A stretch of DNA of 64,000 bases from Ancylothrix sp036704045 (lineage in GTDB: Bacteria; Cyanobacteriota; Cyanobacteriia; Cyanobacteriales; Oscillatoriaceae). Made by a program: the position numbers and the translations under genes. The stretch is taken from contig DATNQM010000037.1 in NCBI GenBank assembly GCA_036704045.1, forward strand, positions 186,001 through 250,000, in the 5' to 3' direction. How positions within the stretch are numbered: position 1 is the first letter of the stretch; the number at the start of each line of letters is the position of its first letter. This document shows, one piece after another, positions 1 through 8,892 of this stretch. The notes beneath the pieces are model-generated. The model was not told the origin of the DNA, searched no databases, and saw only the letters and a list, made by a program, of their open reading frames with translations.

Positions 1-36
1 TCAATCTAAAACAAAAACCCATAAAACTTAGCCGAT

Positions 37-495
37 ATGCCTTCCACTGAAACTACCCCTCAAACCTCCTTAAACACCGGCACCCTCCGGCGAGTGCATC
101 ACATCGCCTTAAATGTGCAAAATATGGAAGTTTCCCGCCATTTTTACGGCACAATACTAGGATTGCATGAACTTGTTGGCGAAGAAATTCCTAGCACTTT
201 AAAAGAGTTAGTTTCTCAAGGAAAAGTAGCGAATTTTATCACTCCTGACGGAACTGTGTTAGATTTATTTTGGGAACCCAAACTTAGCCCACCCCATACC
301 GATCCTACTCAACAATTTACCCGCGCTAATCACCTAGCTTTTGATATAGATTCAAGTTTATTTGATCAAGCGGTAGATGTTTTAAAAATTAATAATATTC
401 GGGTTGAAAACGGGCCGGTAACACGTCCTACCGGACGCGGAATTTACTTTTATGATCCTGATGGTTTTTTGATAGAAATTCGCTGTGATCCGTAA
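37..495 (+). CDS. VOC family (glyoxalase/bleomycin-resistance fold) protein
   Basis: A 152-residue single-domain protein of the vicinal oxygen chelate superfamily. The N-terminal beta-alpha-beta module carries HHIALNVQNMEVSRHFY (about residues 21-37). The second module starts near NHLAFDID (about 98) and ends with the typical YFYDPDGFLIEIR (about 137-149). The length fits a one-domain dimeric metalloenzyme with His and Glu ligands, such as glyoxalase I or an extradiol-dioxygenase-like protein. The substrate cannot be told from the sequence. The ATG at 37 is the only sensible start, and the gene stands alone, convergent with the pmbA/tldD pair. The fold assignment is firm; the function is not. 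Confidence 0.85.
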   Translation: MPSTETTPQTSLNTGTLRRVHHIALNVQNMEVSRHFYGTILGLHELVGEEIPSTLKELVSQGKVANFITPDGTVLDLFWEPKLSPPHTDPTQQFTRANHLAFDIDSSLFDQAVDVLKINNIRVENGPVTRPTGRGIYFYDPDGFLIEIRCDP

Positions 496-553
496 CTAAG
501 CCGCCGGTTAAAAACGGCGTCTACATGAATAAAGTCCTACGGACTAAATAGTT

Positions 554-568
554 AACCCCTTGGGGGTT
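554..568. terminator. Short GC-rich hairpin with T-run after the VOC gene
   Basis: AACCCC and GGGGTT pair around a 3-base loop and are followed by TTTTA. It lies 60 bases after the VOC stop codon and is consistent with an intrinsic terminator on the plus strand. Confidence 0.5.
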
Positions 569-578
569 TTATTCCTGT

Positions 579-619
579 AGCGGTGGGTTTTAACCCGGCG
601 GTTTAACCCACCGCTTTTT
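579..619. terminator. Bidirectional terminator hairpin between convergent genes
   Basis: AGCGGTGGGTT at 579-589 is perfectly complementary to AACCCACCGCT at 605-615, and TTTT follows on the plus strand. It separates the VOC gene from the convergent pmbA gene and could stop transcripts from both sides. The loop and flanks (CCGCCGGTTAAAAACGG at about 502) look like a dispersed palindromic repeat. Confidence 0.6.
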
Positions 620-634
620 CAAAAAAAACTGCCC

Positions 635-1978
635 TTATTCACCAGTAATAGACAGTCCCTCAACCCAAACACGCGGACACAAACCACCCGGTGTTAATTC
701 CGCCTCACTTTCCACAAAAATAATCGACTTTAACAACTCCAAAAAATCGCCCGCCACAGTAGCAGACTCAATACTGGTTTTAACACCTTTATTAACAATC
801 CAACCATCAAACGGCAAAGAAAATGAACCTTGCAAAGCTTTTACCCCTGCATGAAGCGCCTGCAAATCATCAATTAAAATTACATTTTCTGCCGTTTCCA
901 GGCTGTATTCTTCCGGTGCCGGCTTCCCAGCAAAAACATGATAAAAATGCGGACTAACTGTTACCTTCGCCCCCGTATTCGCATGGCCGGTGGGCGAAGC
1001 ATTCATGCGTTTTGCCGTCCCTGAACTATGCAAAAAGCCACTTAAAACACCATCCTTAATAATATCAACTCGGCGAGTCGGTGTACCCTCCCCATCAAAA
1101 GTTTCAGCCCCAATATTTGCCGGATGAAGCGCATCATCACAAACACAAATTAAAGGAGAAGCAATTTCCTTACCCAAAGAATCAGGAGTAGAAAGACTTT
1201 GATTATCCAGAATACTTTGAGCATTAAATAAATTAGAAAAAGCCCCCAACAAACTCAAAAACGCCTCGGCTGAAAACACAACTCGATACTTACCAGTTTT
1301 GACCTTTTCATAGTTTAAATGGCTAATCGTTTTTTCAGCAGCCTCCTTCAAACATCCCGCAGTATCAAGACTCTCTAAACCTCGACTTATTTTAAAAGCA
1401 CCAGCACTCCGAGGCTTCTTACCTTCCTCTTCAGTTTTAGTGTACAAATAAATCGAAGTAGTCGAACGAGCTTCCGTCCGTAAAGCCCCCTCACTATTAA
1501 CATAAAATCGATCCATATCCCGCTGCGCCAAACCATTATAAGGCACACCTTTAATAGCAGGATGAGCACCTAAAAGTTCCTTTTCTACTCCTATCAAAGT
1601 CTCTATTAACTCAGAAACCTGAGCTTGTTTTGACTTTTCATTAGGAATATCAGCCGCCAGAGGAGCCGTAGCTTCAGGACTAAAATCAGGAGCGTATTCT
1701 TTTACCCCAAAAAAACTGGCTTCATAGGCCATTTTTAATGCCAATTCCAAACCCTTTGCATCCACATCTGTTGTGCTAGTGATGCCCATTGTTTGCTCAT
1801 CATTCCAAACCCTAACCGTCACACTAGAACGATTAGAAGCCTTAACTTGCTTAGGCTCACCCCGGTCTACCTGAACACTCGTATCATCCACAATTGCCCC
1901 ATAGATATCATACTTCTTGATACCCAACTTCTGAGCAGAATTTTTCGCGTAACTTGCAATCTCATTAATATTCGGCAT
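635..1978 (-). CDS. pmbA: TldD/PmbA family protein, PmbA (TldE)-like subunit
   Basis: About 447 residues. It resembles the non-catalytic PmbA/TldE partner of the TldD metalloprotease: it shows the C-terminal beta-rich region with the PHFYHVFAGKP and LIDDLQALHAGV stretches and lacks the HExxxH zinc motif of TldD. In bacteria the TldD/TldE heterodimer degrades unfolded peptides and matures some ribosomal peptides. The start is placed at the ATG at 1978 because an AGGTTGAG sequence precedes it and the protein then begins MPNINEIASYAK; a GTG at 1993 would add five residues. It lies 106 bases downstream of tldD on the same strand, so the two are probably co-transcribed. Confidence 0.88.
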   Translation of the reverse strand: MPNINEIASYAKNSAQKLGIKKYDIYGAIVDDTSVQVDRGEPKQVKASNRSSVTVRVWNDEQTMGITSTTDVDAKGLELALKMAYEASFFGVKEYAPDFSPEATAPLAADIPNEKSKQAQVSELIETLIGVEKELLGAHPAIKGVPYNGLAQRDMDRFYVNSEGALRTEARSTTSIYLYTKTEEEGKKPRSAGAFKISRGLESLDTAGCLKEAAEKTISHLNYEKVKTGKYRVVFSAEAFLSLLGAFSNLFNAQSILDNQSLSTPDSLGKEIASPLICVCDDALHPANIGAETFDGEGTPTRRVDIIKDGVLSGFLHSSGTAKRMNASPTGHANTGAKVTVSPHFYHVFAGKPAPEEYSLETAENVILIDDLQALHAGVKALQGSFSLPFDGWIVNKGVKTSIESATVAGDFLELLKSIIFVESEAELTPGGLCPRVWVEGLSITGE

Positions 1979-2042
1979 ACTCAACCTAAACACAAAAAAC
2001 CTAACTACAACAACAAAACATTAACAAAAAAAACATCGGTCG

Positions 2043-2061
2043 GGCAGGCATCTTGCCTGCC
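2043..2061. repeat. GGCAGGC/GCCTGCC hairpin in the tldD-pmbA spacer
   Basis: GGCAGGC at 2043-2049 pairs perfectly with GCCTGCC at 2055-2061 around a 5-base loop. There is no T-tract in the direction of transcription (minus), so an intercistronic stabilising hairpin or a dispersed palindromic repeat is more likely than a terminator. Confidence 0.45.
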
Positions 2062-2084
2062 TTACATCGGAGGTTTTTAAAAAC

Positions 2085-3557
2085 TTACCGACCACCAATT
2101 GTAATAGAATCAACTTTCAAATGCGGCTGACCAACAGTAGTATAAATACTGCCACTAATCGAACCACAAAAACCGGCAGCCAAACCCAAATCTTGAGAAC
2201 ACATAGAAATTTTATTCATAATTTCCTGTGCATCCCCAATCAAAGTAGCCCCTTTCAAAGGCTTAGTAATTTTGCCATTTTCAATCAAATAAGCCTCTTC
2301 TACACCAAAATTAAATTGGCCGGTAGCCCCCACACTACCCCCGCCCATTTTCTTGCAATAAATGCCCTTATCAATGGAGGCAAACAAATCATCAATACTG
2401 TAATCTCCGGGGGCAATATAAGTATTTCGCATCCGAGAAGCCGCAGCATAACTATAGTTTTGGCGACGTCCACTGCCGGTGCGAGGATGCCCAGTCCGCA
2501 TAGAACCGGCGCGATCAGCCAAGAAGTTTTTAAGCACTCCTTTCTCAATCAAAAGTGTTCGTTGAGCCGGCATACCCTCATCATCCATATCAATCGTACC
2601 GAACGCATTATCAGTGCGTCCCTCATCCCAAGCCGTCAAACTTTCGTGAGCAATTTTTTCGCCTTTCTTATCAGCAAAAGGAGTAGTTTTTCGTTCAATT
2701 TGAGTAGTTTCCAACAAGTGCCCACAAGCCTCGTGAAAAATCACCCCACCAAACTCATTAGCCATAATAATCGGGTAATTTCCCGACTCTACATAATCCG
2801 CATATAACATCTTGCCAGCAGACTCTGCCACATCCGCAGCATCCTCCTCATAATTCCAAACTCTTAAAAAGCTTGGATCACTGGTATTACCGGCCCGTTT
2901 AGCTATCGAAGAACGATTTGCACCATCCGCACACAACAAATTAAAACCAGCCGACTGAGTAAGGCGAATATCGCGGGCAAAAGTACCATCCGAAGCCGCC
3001 ACCAAAACCTCTTGCCAATCTCGGAAATAACTTGCACGGCGCGATTGAACATGACTAGATTTTTTCTTTAACTTATCATTTCCAGCCAGTAAAACTTCTC
3101 CCATTTCGCGCATCGAACTACAATTAGCCAACCAGGAATCCTTACCTTTTTTAGTTGCATAATCGCGGAACAATTCTAAATGAATTTCTGGAATAAAAGC
3201 ACTAGGAGAAGGCAACTGTAAACCCAAAATAGAAAGACCTTTTTCCAAAGCAAATTTTAGCCCAGAAAAAGATAAATCATTAGTGCTCACATAACAATCA
3301 GCCGTCCCCCGAAACACCCGCACTCCCGCACCCGTTGACAGACGAGGAGAAATACTGGTAATCGTGTCATCTTCTGCCAAACAACTGATATAATTAACTC
3401 TTTCAAGGAAAAATTCGACGAAATCAGCACCCGCAGCACGTCCTAAACCTAAAAGGACAGAAAGTGGAGCTTCCCAAGTTTCATCAAATCGCTCGGTTGT
3501 CGAGTCATATTGTAGGGCCGGCAGTTCTCGTGATAAAAGTAGGGTACTGGGACTCAT
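2085..3557 (-). CDS. tldD: TldD family metalloprotease
   Basis: 490 residues. Near residue 273 the HEACGH sequence gives the HExxxH zinc-binding motif of TldD (FHEACGHLLE). The conserved region AFGTIDMDDEGMPAQRT follows, then the C-terminal beta domain ending DSITIGGR. TldD with its partner TldE/PmbA forms a heterodimeric protease that acts on unfolded or small peptides in the cytoplasm. Here tldD is the first gene of the minus-strand pair and pmbA follows. The length is typical. The ATG at 3557 gives a natural N-terminus, although some of the first 25 residues may vary between relatives. Confidence 0.92.
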   Translation of the reverse strand: MSPSTLLLSRELPALQYDSTTERFDETWEAPLSVLLGLGRAAGADFVEFFLERVNYISCLAEDDTITSISPRLSTGAGVRVFRGTADCYVSTNDLSFSGLKFALEKGLSILGLQLPSPSAFIPEIHLELFRDYATKKGKDSWLANCSSMREMGEVLLAGNDKLKKKSSHVQSRRASYFRDWQEVLVAASDGTFARDIRLTQSAGFNLLCADGANRSSIAKRAGNTSDPSFLRVWNYEEDAADVAESAGKMLYADYVESGNYPIIMANEFGGVIFHEACGHLLETTQIERKTTPFADKKGEKIAHESLTAWDEGRTDNAFGTIDMDDEGMPAQRTLLIEKGVLKNFLADRAGSMRTGHPRTGSGRRQNYSYAAASRMRNTYIAPGDYSIDDLFASIDKGIYCKKMGGGSVGATGQFNFGVEEAYLIENGKITKPLKGATLIGDAQEIMNKISMCSQDLGLAAGFCGSISGSIYTTVGQPHLKVDSITIGGR

Positions 3558-4123
3558 GCTTGACCTCTTATGCTCAAATCGTCGTTGCAGAAAGTATTTT
3601 TCTGATGTTGTCTTAGTCTAGCAAATAAAAGAATAAAAAGAACGTAAAAACCTAGCCCATAGCCAAAATAACTAGACAAGTCATGGGTAGAAAACCGACC
3701 TAAGATCCTCCAGATTGACCAACAATCAAAACCAATAAAAAAGTCAAATATTTTTCTTTAAAAAACCTTGCTTTTTGATTAAAAAATTTTAATTTCTCCA
3801 TACCCATACAAAAACAATTGCCAACAAAGCAATACCCCAAACCCAACAACAGAAAAGCCTCAAAAATTTACTAACACAAATCAATAAAAACCCAAAAACC
3901 AGATATAATACAAAAATTGCGCCACCCTTGAGTCATTAGGCCATCTTAACAACCAGTTACACTTGAACACACTAGACTCCTAAAAGCCACAAACAAAAAT
4001 GGCCCCAAAAAAGACAAGCCTCACAGAGGAGCAAACCCTAGAGCCAAGATGTAACCAGCCTAAAAATAAAAAAAACAAAAAAAAACCGGCAACAAAAGCA
4101 AAAATAATAAAAAATAACAGCCG
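3558..4123. other. Intergenic region, divergent promoters expected, no gene seen
   Basis: 566 bases between tldD (leaving on the minus strand) and the acidic repeat protein (leaving on the plus strand). It is A-rich with many poly-A stretches and no open frame of note. It should hold both promoters, but I cannot place a convincing -10/-35 pair or an operator. Confidence 0.5.
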
Positions 4124-6763
4124 GTGTGGCTAAACTCAAAAAGCGGATCACAAAAACGTTCAAGACAAGGTAATAAACTCGTGAATTCTCATCAAGCTCG
4201 CATCCAAACACTCATTGCTGAGATAGACAGCGTATTACAGATACCGGTACCCCGCCTCCCCTGGATGGGAGAAACGGTAAAAGACTATCGGCGAGTCTTA
4301 GAGCGAACCCGCAGCTACTTAGGAGAAATCCAACCCCTACTAGCCGAACCCACACCAGCAGCCCAAATCATCCCCGCAGAACCAAGCCCCACCAGCCCCC
4401 AAGCAATAGAAATAATGCGGCAAAGCCTGATGGCCGAAATCACCGGCCTCATGCCCGCAGTCATGCAGCCCTTAAAAAACGACCTCGAAGCCCTACAAAA
4501 AGAACGCGACAGCCTCCTCAAAGAAATTCGCCAACTAGAAAGACAAAACAGCATCCACATCACAGAACAAGCCAACCAGCAACAGAAAATCATCGCAGAA
4601 TTCTTGCAAATCTTCAGCAGCAGACTACAAGAAACCCTCAGCCAGCAAATCAGTCAAACCCTAAGCAAAATAGAAGATCAACTACTAGGAGTCAGCCCCC
4701 AAACCCTAGAAGGCGAAATAACCCCCGCCTTACCCCCCGTATGGGAACCCTCAGCCCTGTATGGACAGCCAAGCATCAGCCCCCTACATCCCCAACAACG
4801 GCTTGCCAACCTCCTGCACCTGCAACAACAAACTGACCAACTCCTAGTCAGCCTAGACACCACCCTCAGCGTCGTCTTTGAAGCCCTACTGCGGAACGTA
4901 CACGGCTACGAAGAATCGCTCTCCAAAGGGCTAGACAAAATGTATAGCCTCGGACAACAGGGCGAAATCATGTTCACCCACCTAGTCAACCATCTCGCCC
5001 AAACCCTCGGCCAAGAAGCCGCCGGTTTATTGCAAACCTCCATCAGCAAAGGCAACCTAGAACCAACCAACCAACCAACCCAAACCGAAACCGAAACCGA
5101 AACCGAAAAAACCATCGCCCCCGCCAAAACCGGCACCACAGCCAAAAAGAAACCCAAACCAACCACCCAAACACCGGCAACCACCACCACAACCCAAAAC
5201 ATCGAAGAACCAAAAACCGAACCCATACCCCAAGCAAACAATACCCCAAGCGTTGACCTACCCCTAGACGACCTCCAAGAACTGCTTTCCAACCTAGAAC
5301 TATCCACACCAGAACCGGCCCCCCAACAACCAGAAGAAGACAACATCTGGCTAGACCTCTTCAACACCCCCGAAACCAAACAAACCAACCCAACCGAAAC
5401 CCCCAGCAGCCAAGACACCGAAACCTCTTCTGTGAGAGAAGAGCAACTCGAAGACCTCTATGCCGATTTATTTGGCTTCTCAGAACCCGAAGAAAACAAA
5501 ACCGAACCCACCCAAAACCTCAGCGAAACACAATCCATCGGCATAGACTTATTTGAAGAAGCCCTATTTGGCAAACAACCCGAACCAGACCAAACCCAAA
5601 ACCAATCAGAACCAGAAGACTTCCTCTTTTTTGAACCGGCAGCAACCAACACCAACCCCCTCACCCCCGAACAAAACAACCTCGACATCTTTAACGAACT
5701 CTTCCCCGACCAACCAGCCACAAGCCAAGCCACCGGCACCACCGACTTCAGCACCCCCTTTGATGATGAAAGCCCCATAGTCATCATCGAAGAACCAGAC
5801 CCCCTAGCTTTAACCGACGAATGGACAGCAGACAAATTTATCCCCGCCTCACCCGAAGAAAACTTATTAACAGTTTCGGGAGAAAATAACACCGGCGTTA
5901 CCACCCCAACCGACCGGCCCCCTAACAACTTCCCCCTCGAAAACCCCAACCTCCTAGAACAACTCCAAGACGACCTTTCCCTCCTCGCCACCGAAACCAC
6001 CTCCTTGCAAACCACAGAGGATTTTGACAGCCCCAACGAATGGGCATCCTTGGAAAGTGGACTTACCACAGAAACCAGCCTAGAAAACAACCCAACCCTA
6101 GGAGAATGGGCCTTAGACATGGGCCTAAGTAACACACCGGCACCCACCACAAACCAACCCGAACCAGCCCCAGAAATGGACAGCACCCTAGAAGAAGAAC
6201 CACTCTTAACCAGCATGGAAGAATGGCTTGCCCAACTCAGCCAAACTCAACTCAGCAATATTCCAACTTCCCCAAGCAACCCCGAACCAGCACAGGTCAT
6301 CAAAGACACCCCCAACATGACCCTTGATGAAGCCTTTGCCAGCCTAGGAGCAGCCGCAGCAGCTTCCAGTTTTTCCCAACCGGAAAGCCCAGAAACCGAA
6401 GATTTATTTCCACAACCTCCAGGCGAACAAAAAACTCAAAACTCCACCAACACCGGCCCCACCTACAACGAACCAGACATTACATCCCTTGATGACCTTT
6501 TTGCCAGCCTCAGCGACTCTCCCCCAACCGAACCAGAAGATGCCAGCGATTTATTCGACTCCGCCCCCATCGGTTACACCACCCCAACCTCCTCTCAACC
6601 GACGCTAGACGAATTAGGCAACGTCAGCCTAGACGATTTCTTTGCCAGTTTAGGTGATGATTCCCCCAGCGGCGATGATACATCTGGCGATGATTTATTC
6701 TCCTTTGGTTCCCAATTTTCTGAGCCTACAAACTTATCCGAAACTACTAAAAAAAAACCTTAA
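4124..6763 (+). CDS. Large acidic, disordered protein with N-terminal helices and repeated LDDxFASL motifs; role unknown
   Basis: 879 residues; I do not recognise a named family. Residues about 20-320 are helical and partly coiled-coil (a Q/E-rich stretch near 120-190, then a leucine-rich block with LLHLQQQTDQLLVSLDTTLS near 230). From about 330 the chain is low complexity, rich in P, T, E, D, N and Q. It holds spaced hydrophobic/acidic motifs such as LDDLQELLSNL, DLYADLFGF, IDLFEEALFG, LDIFNELFPD, LDEAFASL, LDDLFASL and LDDFFASL. It starts at a GTG (4124); a GTG at 4181 (NSHQARIQTL) is an alternative. The frame ends ETTKKKP just after nine A, where the -1 frame continues into an Hsp70-like protein. 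Coding-strand G is scarce. It is probably a multivalent scaffold partner or part of that ATPase (inference). Confidence 0.75.
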   Translation: MWLNSKSGSQKRSRQGNKLVNSHQARIQTLIAEIDSVLQIPVPRLPWMGETVKDYRRVLERTRSYLGEIQPLLAEPTPAAQIIPAEPSPTSPQAIEIMRQSLMAEITGLMPAVMQPLKNDLEALQKERDSLLKEIRQLERQNSIHITEQANQQQKIIAEFLQIFSSRLQETLSQQISQTLSKIEDQLLGVSPQTLEGEITPALPPVWEPSALYGQPSISPLHPQQRLANLLHLQQQTDQLLVSLDTTLSVVFEALLRNVHGYEESLSKGLDKMYSLGQQGEIMFTHLVNHLAQTLGQEAAGLLQTSISKGNLEPTNQPTQTETETETEKTIAPAKTGTTAKKKPKPTTQTPATTTTTQNIEEPKTEPIPQANNTPSVDLPLDDLQELLSNLELSTPEPAPQQPEEDNIWLDLFNTPETKQTNPTETPSSQDTETSSVREEQLEDLYADLFGFSEPEENKTEPTQNLSETQSIGIDLFEEALFGKQPEPDQTQNQSEPEDFLFFEPAATNTNPLTPEQNNLDIFNELFPDQPATSQATGTTDFSTPFDDESPIVIIEEPDPLALTDEWTADKFIPASPEENLLTVSGENNTGVTTPTDRPPNNFPLENPNLLEQLQDDLSLLATETTSLQTTEDFDSPNEWASLESGLTTETSLENNPTLGEWALDMGLSNTPAPTTNQPEPAPEMDSTLEEEPLLTSMEEWLAQLSQTQLSNIPTSPSNPEPAQVIKDTPNMTLDEAFASLGAAAAASSFSQPESPETEDLFPQPPGEQKTQNSTNTGPTYNEPDITSLDDLFASLSDSPPTEPEDASDLFDSAPIGYTTPTSSQPTLDELGNVSLDDFFASLGDDSPSGDDTSGDDLFSFGSQFSEPTNLSETTKKKP
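6749..6763 (+). promoter_or_regulatory. Candidate -1 frameshift / slippage site (nine A) joining two frames
   Basis: The end of the acidic protein reads ACT AAA AAA AAA CCT TAA, a run of nine A at 6749-6757. A -1 slip on this run (A AAA AAA type) bypasses the TAA at 6761-6763 and enters the frame of the Hsp70-like protein, which has no ATG, GTG or TTG codon ahead of its first conserved strand. Adding one A during transcription would have the same effect. A simple indel in the homopolymer, either real or from sequencing, is the competing explanation. Confidence 0.55.
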
Positions 6764-8667
6764 ATAAACCCCCACAAACCAACTCTTCAAACTCCCAACA
6801 ATGGTATCTGGGAATTGATGTCGGTACAGCCGGTTTTTCTGCGGTTTTACTGAAACGCCAAACCGGCCTTGGCTCAACTGCCGTAGACGAAGTTTATCCG
6901 ATTTATTGGAAACAACAATCACAGCCACCTGTCACCCCTCCCCAACGTCTTTATCAATTCCCCTGCGCCGCTTATCTACAATGGCTTAAAGAACCATCCC
7001 GCGCTGAAAATACTATTTCTAAAATTGTGACGGGGGAACAAGCAAAAAAACTAAACAACGAAAGCAAACTAAATGCAGAAAACACCCCCTGTTCAGGATT
7101 GTTTGTGCGAAACTTTAAACCATATTTAAAAACAGGCTTATCAACAAAAAACCAACCCCAAGAATTGCAACCTATAGGTAAATGGTCAGAAGAAAATTCC
7201 TTTGATATCAAATGGTTGCAGGAAATTTTACAACTATTTTTTGCAAGTTTAAAAACCGCCAAATTCCAAACTTCCGAGCAATTTAACTATAAAACCTATG
7301 CCACCGGCCTAGAAAGAAAACAATTTAAAATAGCTTCGTCAGAACTAGCCGCTATAATTGTCAGTTGTCCTAATTCTTGGCCAGATAGCTATCGTTTTAA
7401 TTTGCGAGAAACAATATTAAGTACCGATTTAGTGACTCGTGCAGAACAAGTGATTTTTGTCCCAGAAACCACCGCTACTTTGCTTTCAATCTTACCAGGA
7501 GCAGCCGGTGAAAAATTAATAATAAAAGGCGAAATAGAACCTAGATTTTTGGGCATAAATCAAAAACAAACATTATATAATAGCGAAGGATTTGGTTATA
7601 CATTAATTTTGAATAGCGGCGCATCCAACACAGAATTAGCCTTAGTTAATGTGCCGGCAAATTTAGCTGAAATAAAAGCAGAAGATTTTACAGTTTTAGA
7701 CTTTTCCTATGCCGGTGATGCCATTGATTTAGATATTGTTTGTCAGTTACTTCTCAAAGACAAAGGAATTTTTTCACCTTCCACTTATCATCTTTCACCG
7801 GCAGAAGATTTTCCCACCCCAGGAGAACCCGATCTCGAAAAACGCTATCGTTTACAACAAAAGTTAAGAAATTTTCCCAAGGGAGAGTTACTCCTAGAAG
7901 CAGCAAGTCAGATTAAAGTTATTTTGCAGCATCAAGAACAGTTTATTTTAGAACTAGGAGAACAACGACAACGCTGTTTGCGGCGGAATTTGGAAACACG
8001 AGTATTTGTCCCCTTTGTTCAACAACTAAATCGGCAATTAAACGCACTTTTGAGTCAAACCGGCGTACCAGTAGTCGCTATCGAGCGGGCTATTTGTACC
8101 GGAGGAAGTGCATCTTTAGATGGCATAGGTAGATGGTTGCGTTCTAAATTACCCAATGCCAGCATTATTCAAGATACTTATCCTCTAACACCCTCTCCCG
8201 GTTGTAGTCGTGTGGCTTACGGCTTGGCGGCGTTACCTCTACACCCGTTGGTGATACCTCGACGACATCAATATACCGATTATTTTTTGCTGTTGGAATT
8301 GTTGACAGTGGGGGCTGGGGTGGCAGGAACCCTTGCGGATATTTTGCAAGTTTTGGAGTTGCGGGGAATTAATACTCGTATTTGTGCTGAGAGAATTCGT
8401 GCTTTTTTGGATGGTGAATTGCCGGTACCGTTTTATTTTGATTCCGTAGATGCTGTTTTGCTAGACCGCCGGTTTAGGGAGAGTCCTGAAATTTTGGCTT
8501 TGCAAAAGTCTGCATTATTTTATAAACAAGAAGATGGCTCCTATCGGTTGAATGTCGAACAGGCTCAAAAATTACGTCATTATTTGAACTTGTTGGCTGC
8601 CGGTTCTCACCAAAGGCTAGATGAACCTTTAGGACTTGATCTGGAACGTCGTTTGTTGAACGTGTAG
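6751..8667 (+). CDS. Hsp70/actin-fold ATPase-like protein, no canonical start codon
   Basis: This frame is open from 6751. It begins with linker residues and then WYLGIDVGTAGFSAVLL (from 6802), the phosphate-1 loop of the Hsp70/actin ATPase fold. Further on are VPETTATLLSILPG, a phosphate-2-like NSGASNTELALV (from about 7612), and an adenosine-loop-like CTGGSASLDGIGRWL (from about 8095). A C-terminal part ending near 8667 has no recognisable DnaK substrate-binding domain. The first in-frame ATG/GTG/TTG is a GTG at 7027, which would remove the first two strands and the nucleotide loop, so initiation there is unlikely. The in-frame TAA at 6748-6750 rules out an earlier start. Translation is therefore probably coupled to the preceding gene by frameshifting, unless the join is a mutation. 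Fold: good confidence. Function: unknown. Confidence 0.75.
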   Translation, partial: KKTLNKPPQTNSSNSQQWYLGIDVGTAGFSAVLLKRQTGLGSTAVDEVYPIYWKQQSQPPVTPPQRLYQFPCAAYLQWLKEPSRAENTISKIVTGEQAKKLNNESKLNAENTPCSGLFVRNFKPYLKTGLSTKNQPQELQPIGKWSEENSFDIKWLQEILQLFFASLKTAKFQTSEQFNYKTYATGLERKQFKIASSELAAIIVSCPNSWPDSYRFNLRETILSTDLVTRAEQVIFVPETTATLLSILPGAAGEKLIIKGEIEPRFLGINQKQTLYNSEGFGYTLILNSGASNTELALVNVPANLAEIKAEDFTVLDFSYAGDAIDLDIVCQLLLKDKGIFSPSTYHLSPAEDFPTPGEPDLEKRYRLQQKLRNFPKGELLLEAASQIKVILQHQEQFILELGEQRQRCLRRNLETRVFVPFVQQLNRQLNALLSQTGVPVVAIERAICTGGSASLDGIGRWLRSKLPNASIIQDTYPLTPSPGCSRVAYGLAALPLHPLVIPRRHQYTDYFLLLELLTVGAGVAGTLADILQVLELRGINTRICAERIRAFLDGELPVPFYFDSVDAVLLDRRFRESPEILALQKSALFYKQEDGSYRLNVEQAQKLRHYLNLLAAGSHQRLDEPLGLDLERRLLNV

Positions 8668-8770
8668 CTGCATTTGCGCCAACTCTAATAAATTCTCCCA
8701 CAGTCAAACGGTAGTTTTTTGCCTAGCCGGCATTTGACACCCACAACTGTGAAGGGATATTAAAACCAAA

Positions 8771-8797
8771 AACTCGGTATTTCATTTTTACCGAGTT
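8771..8797. terminator. Hairpin after the Hsp70-like gene
   Basis: AACTCGGTA and TACCGAGTT form a perfect 9-bp stem around a 9-base loop, 104 bases past the stop codon. No T-tract follows, so it may be a transcript 3' end protected by a hairpin rather than a classical intrinsic terminator. Confidence 0.45.
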
Positions 8798-8892
8798 GAT
8801 TAAGCTTAGGGCTGAAATTATAAAAAAACACTTAACTTTATCAAAATTCATCATTTAAAACATCTATTTTAAATTTTTTAACTATTGATCTA

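Noticed and set aside
1793..2807. Open frames on the plus strand across tldD/pmbA (1793-2080 and 2121-2807)
   Set aside because: They lie antisense to well-supported genes, have no homology cues and follow the composition of the complementary strand.
4906..6216. Long minus-strand frames opposite the acidic repeat protein (4906-5418, 5458-6216)
   Set aside because: The A/C-rich coding strand leaves few stop codons on the opposite strand; the translations are W/S/G/V-rich artefacts.
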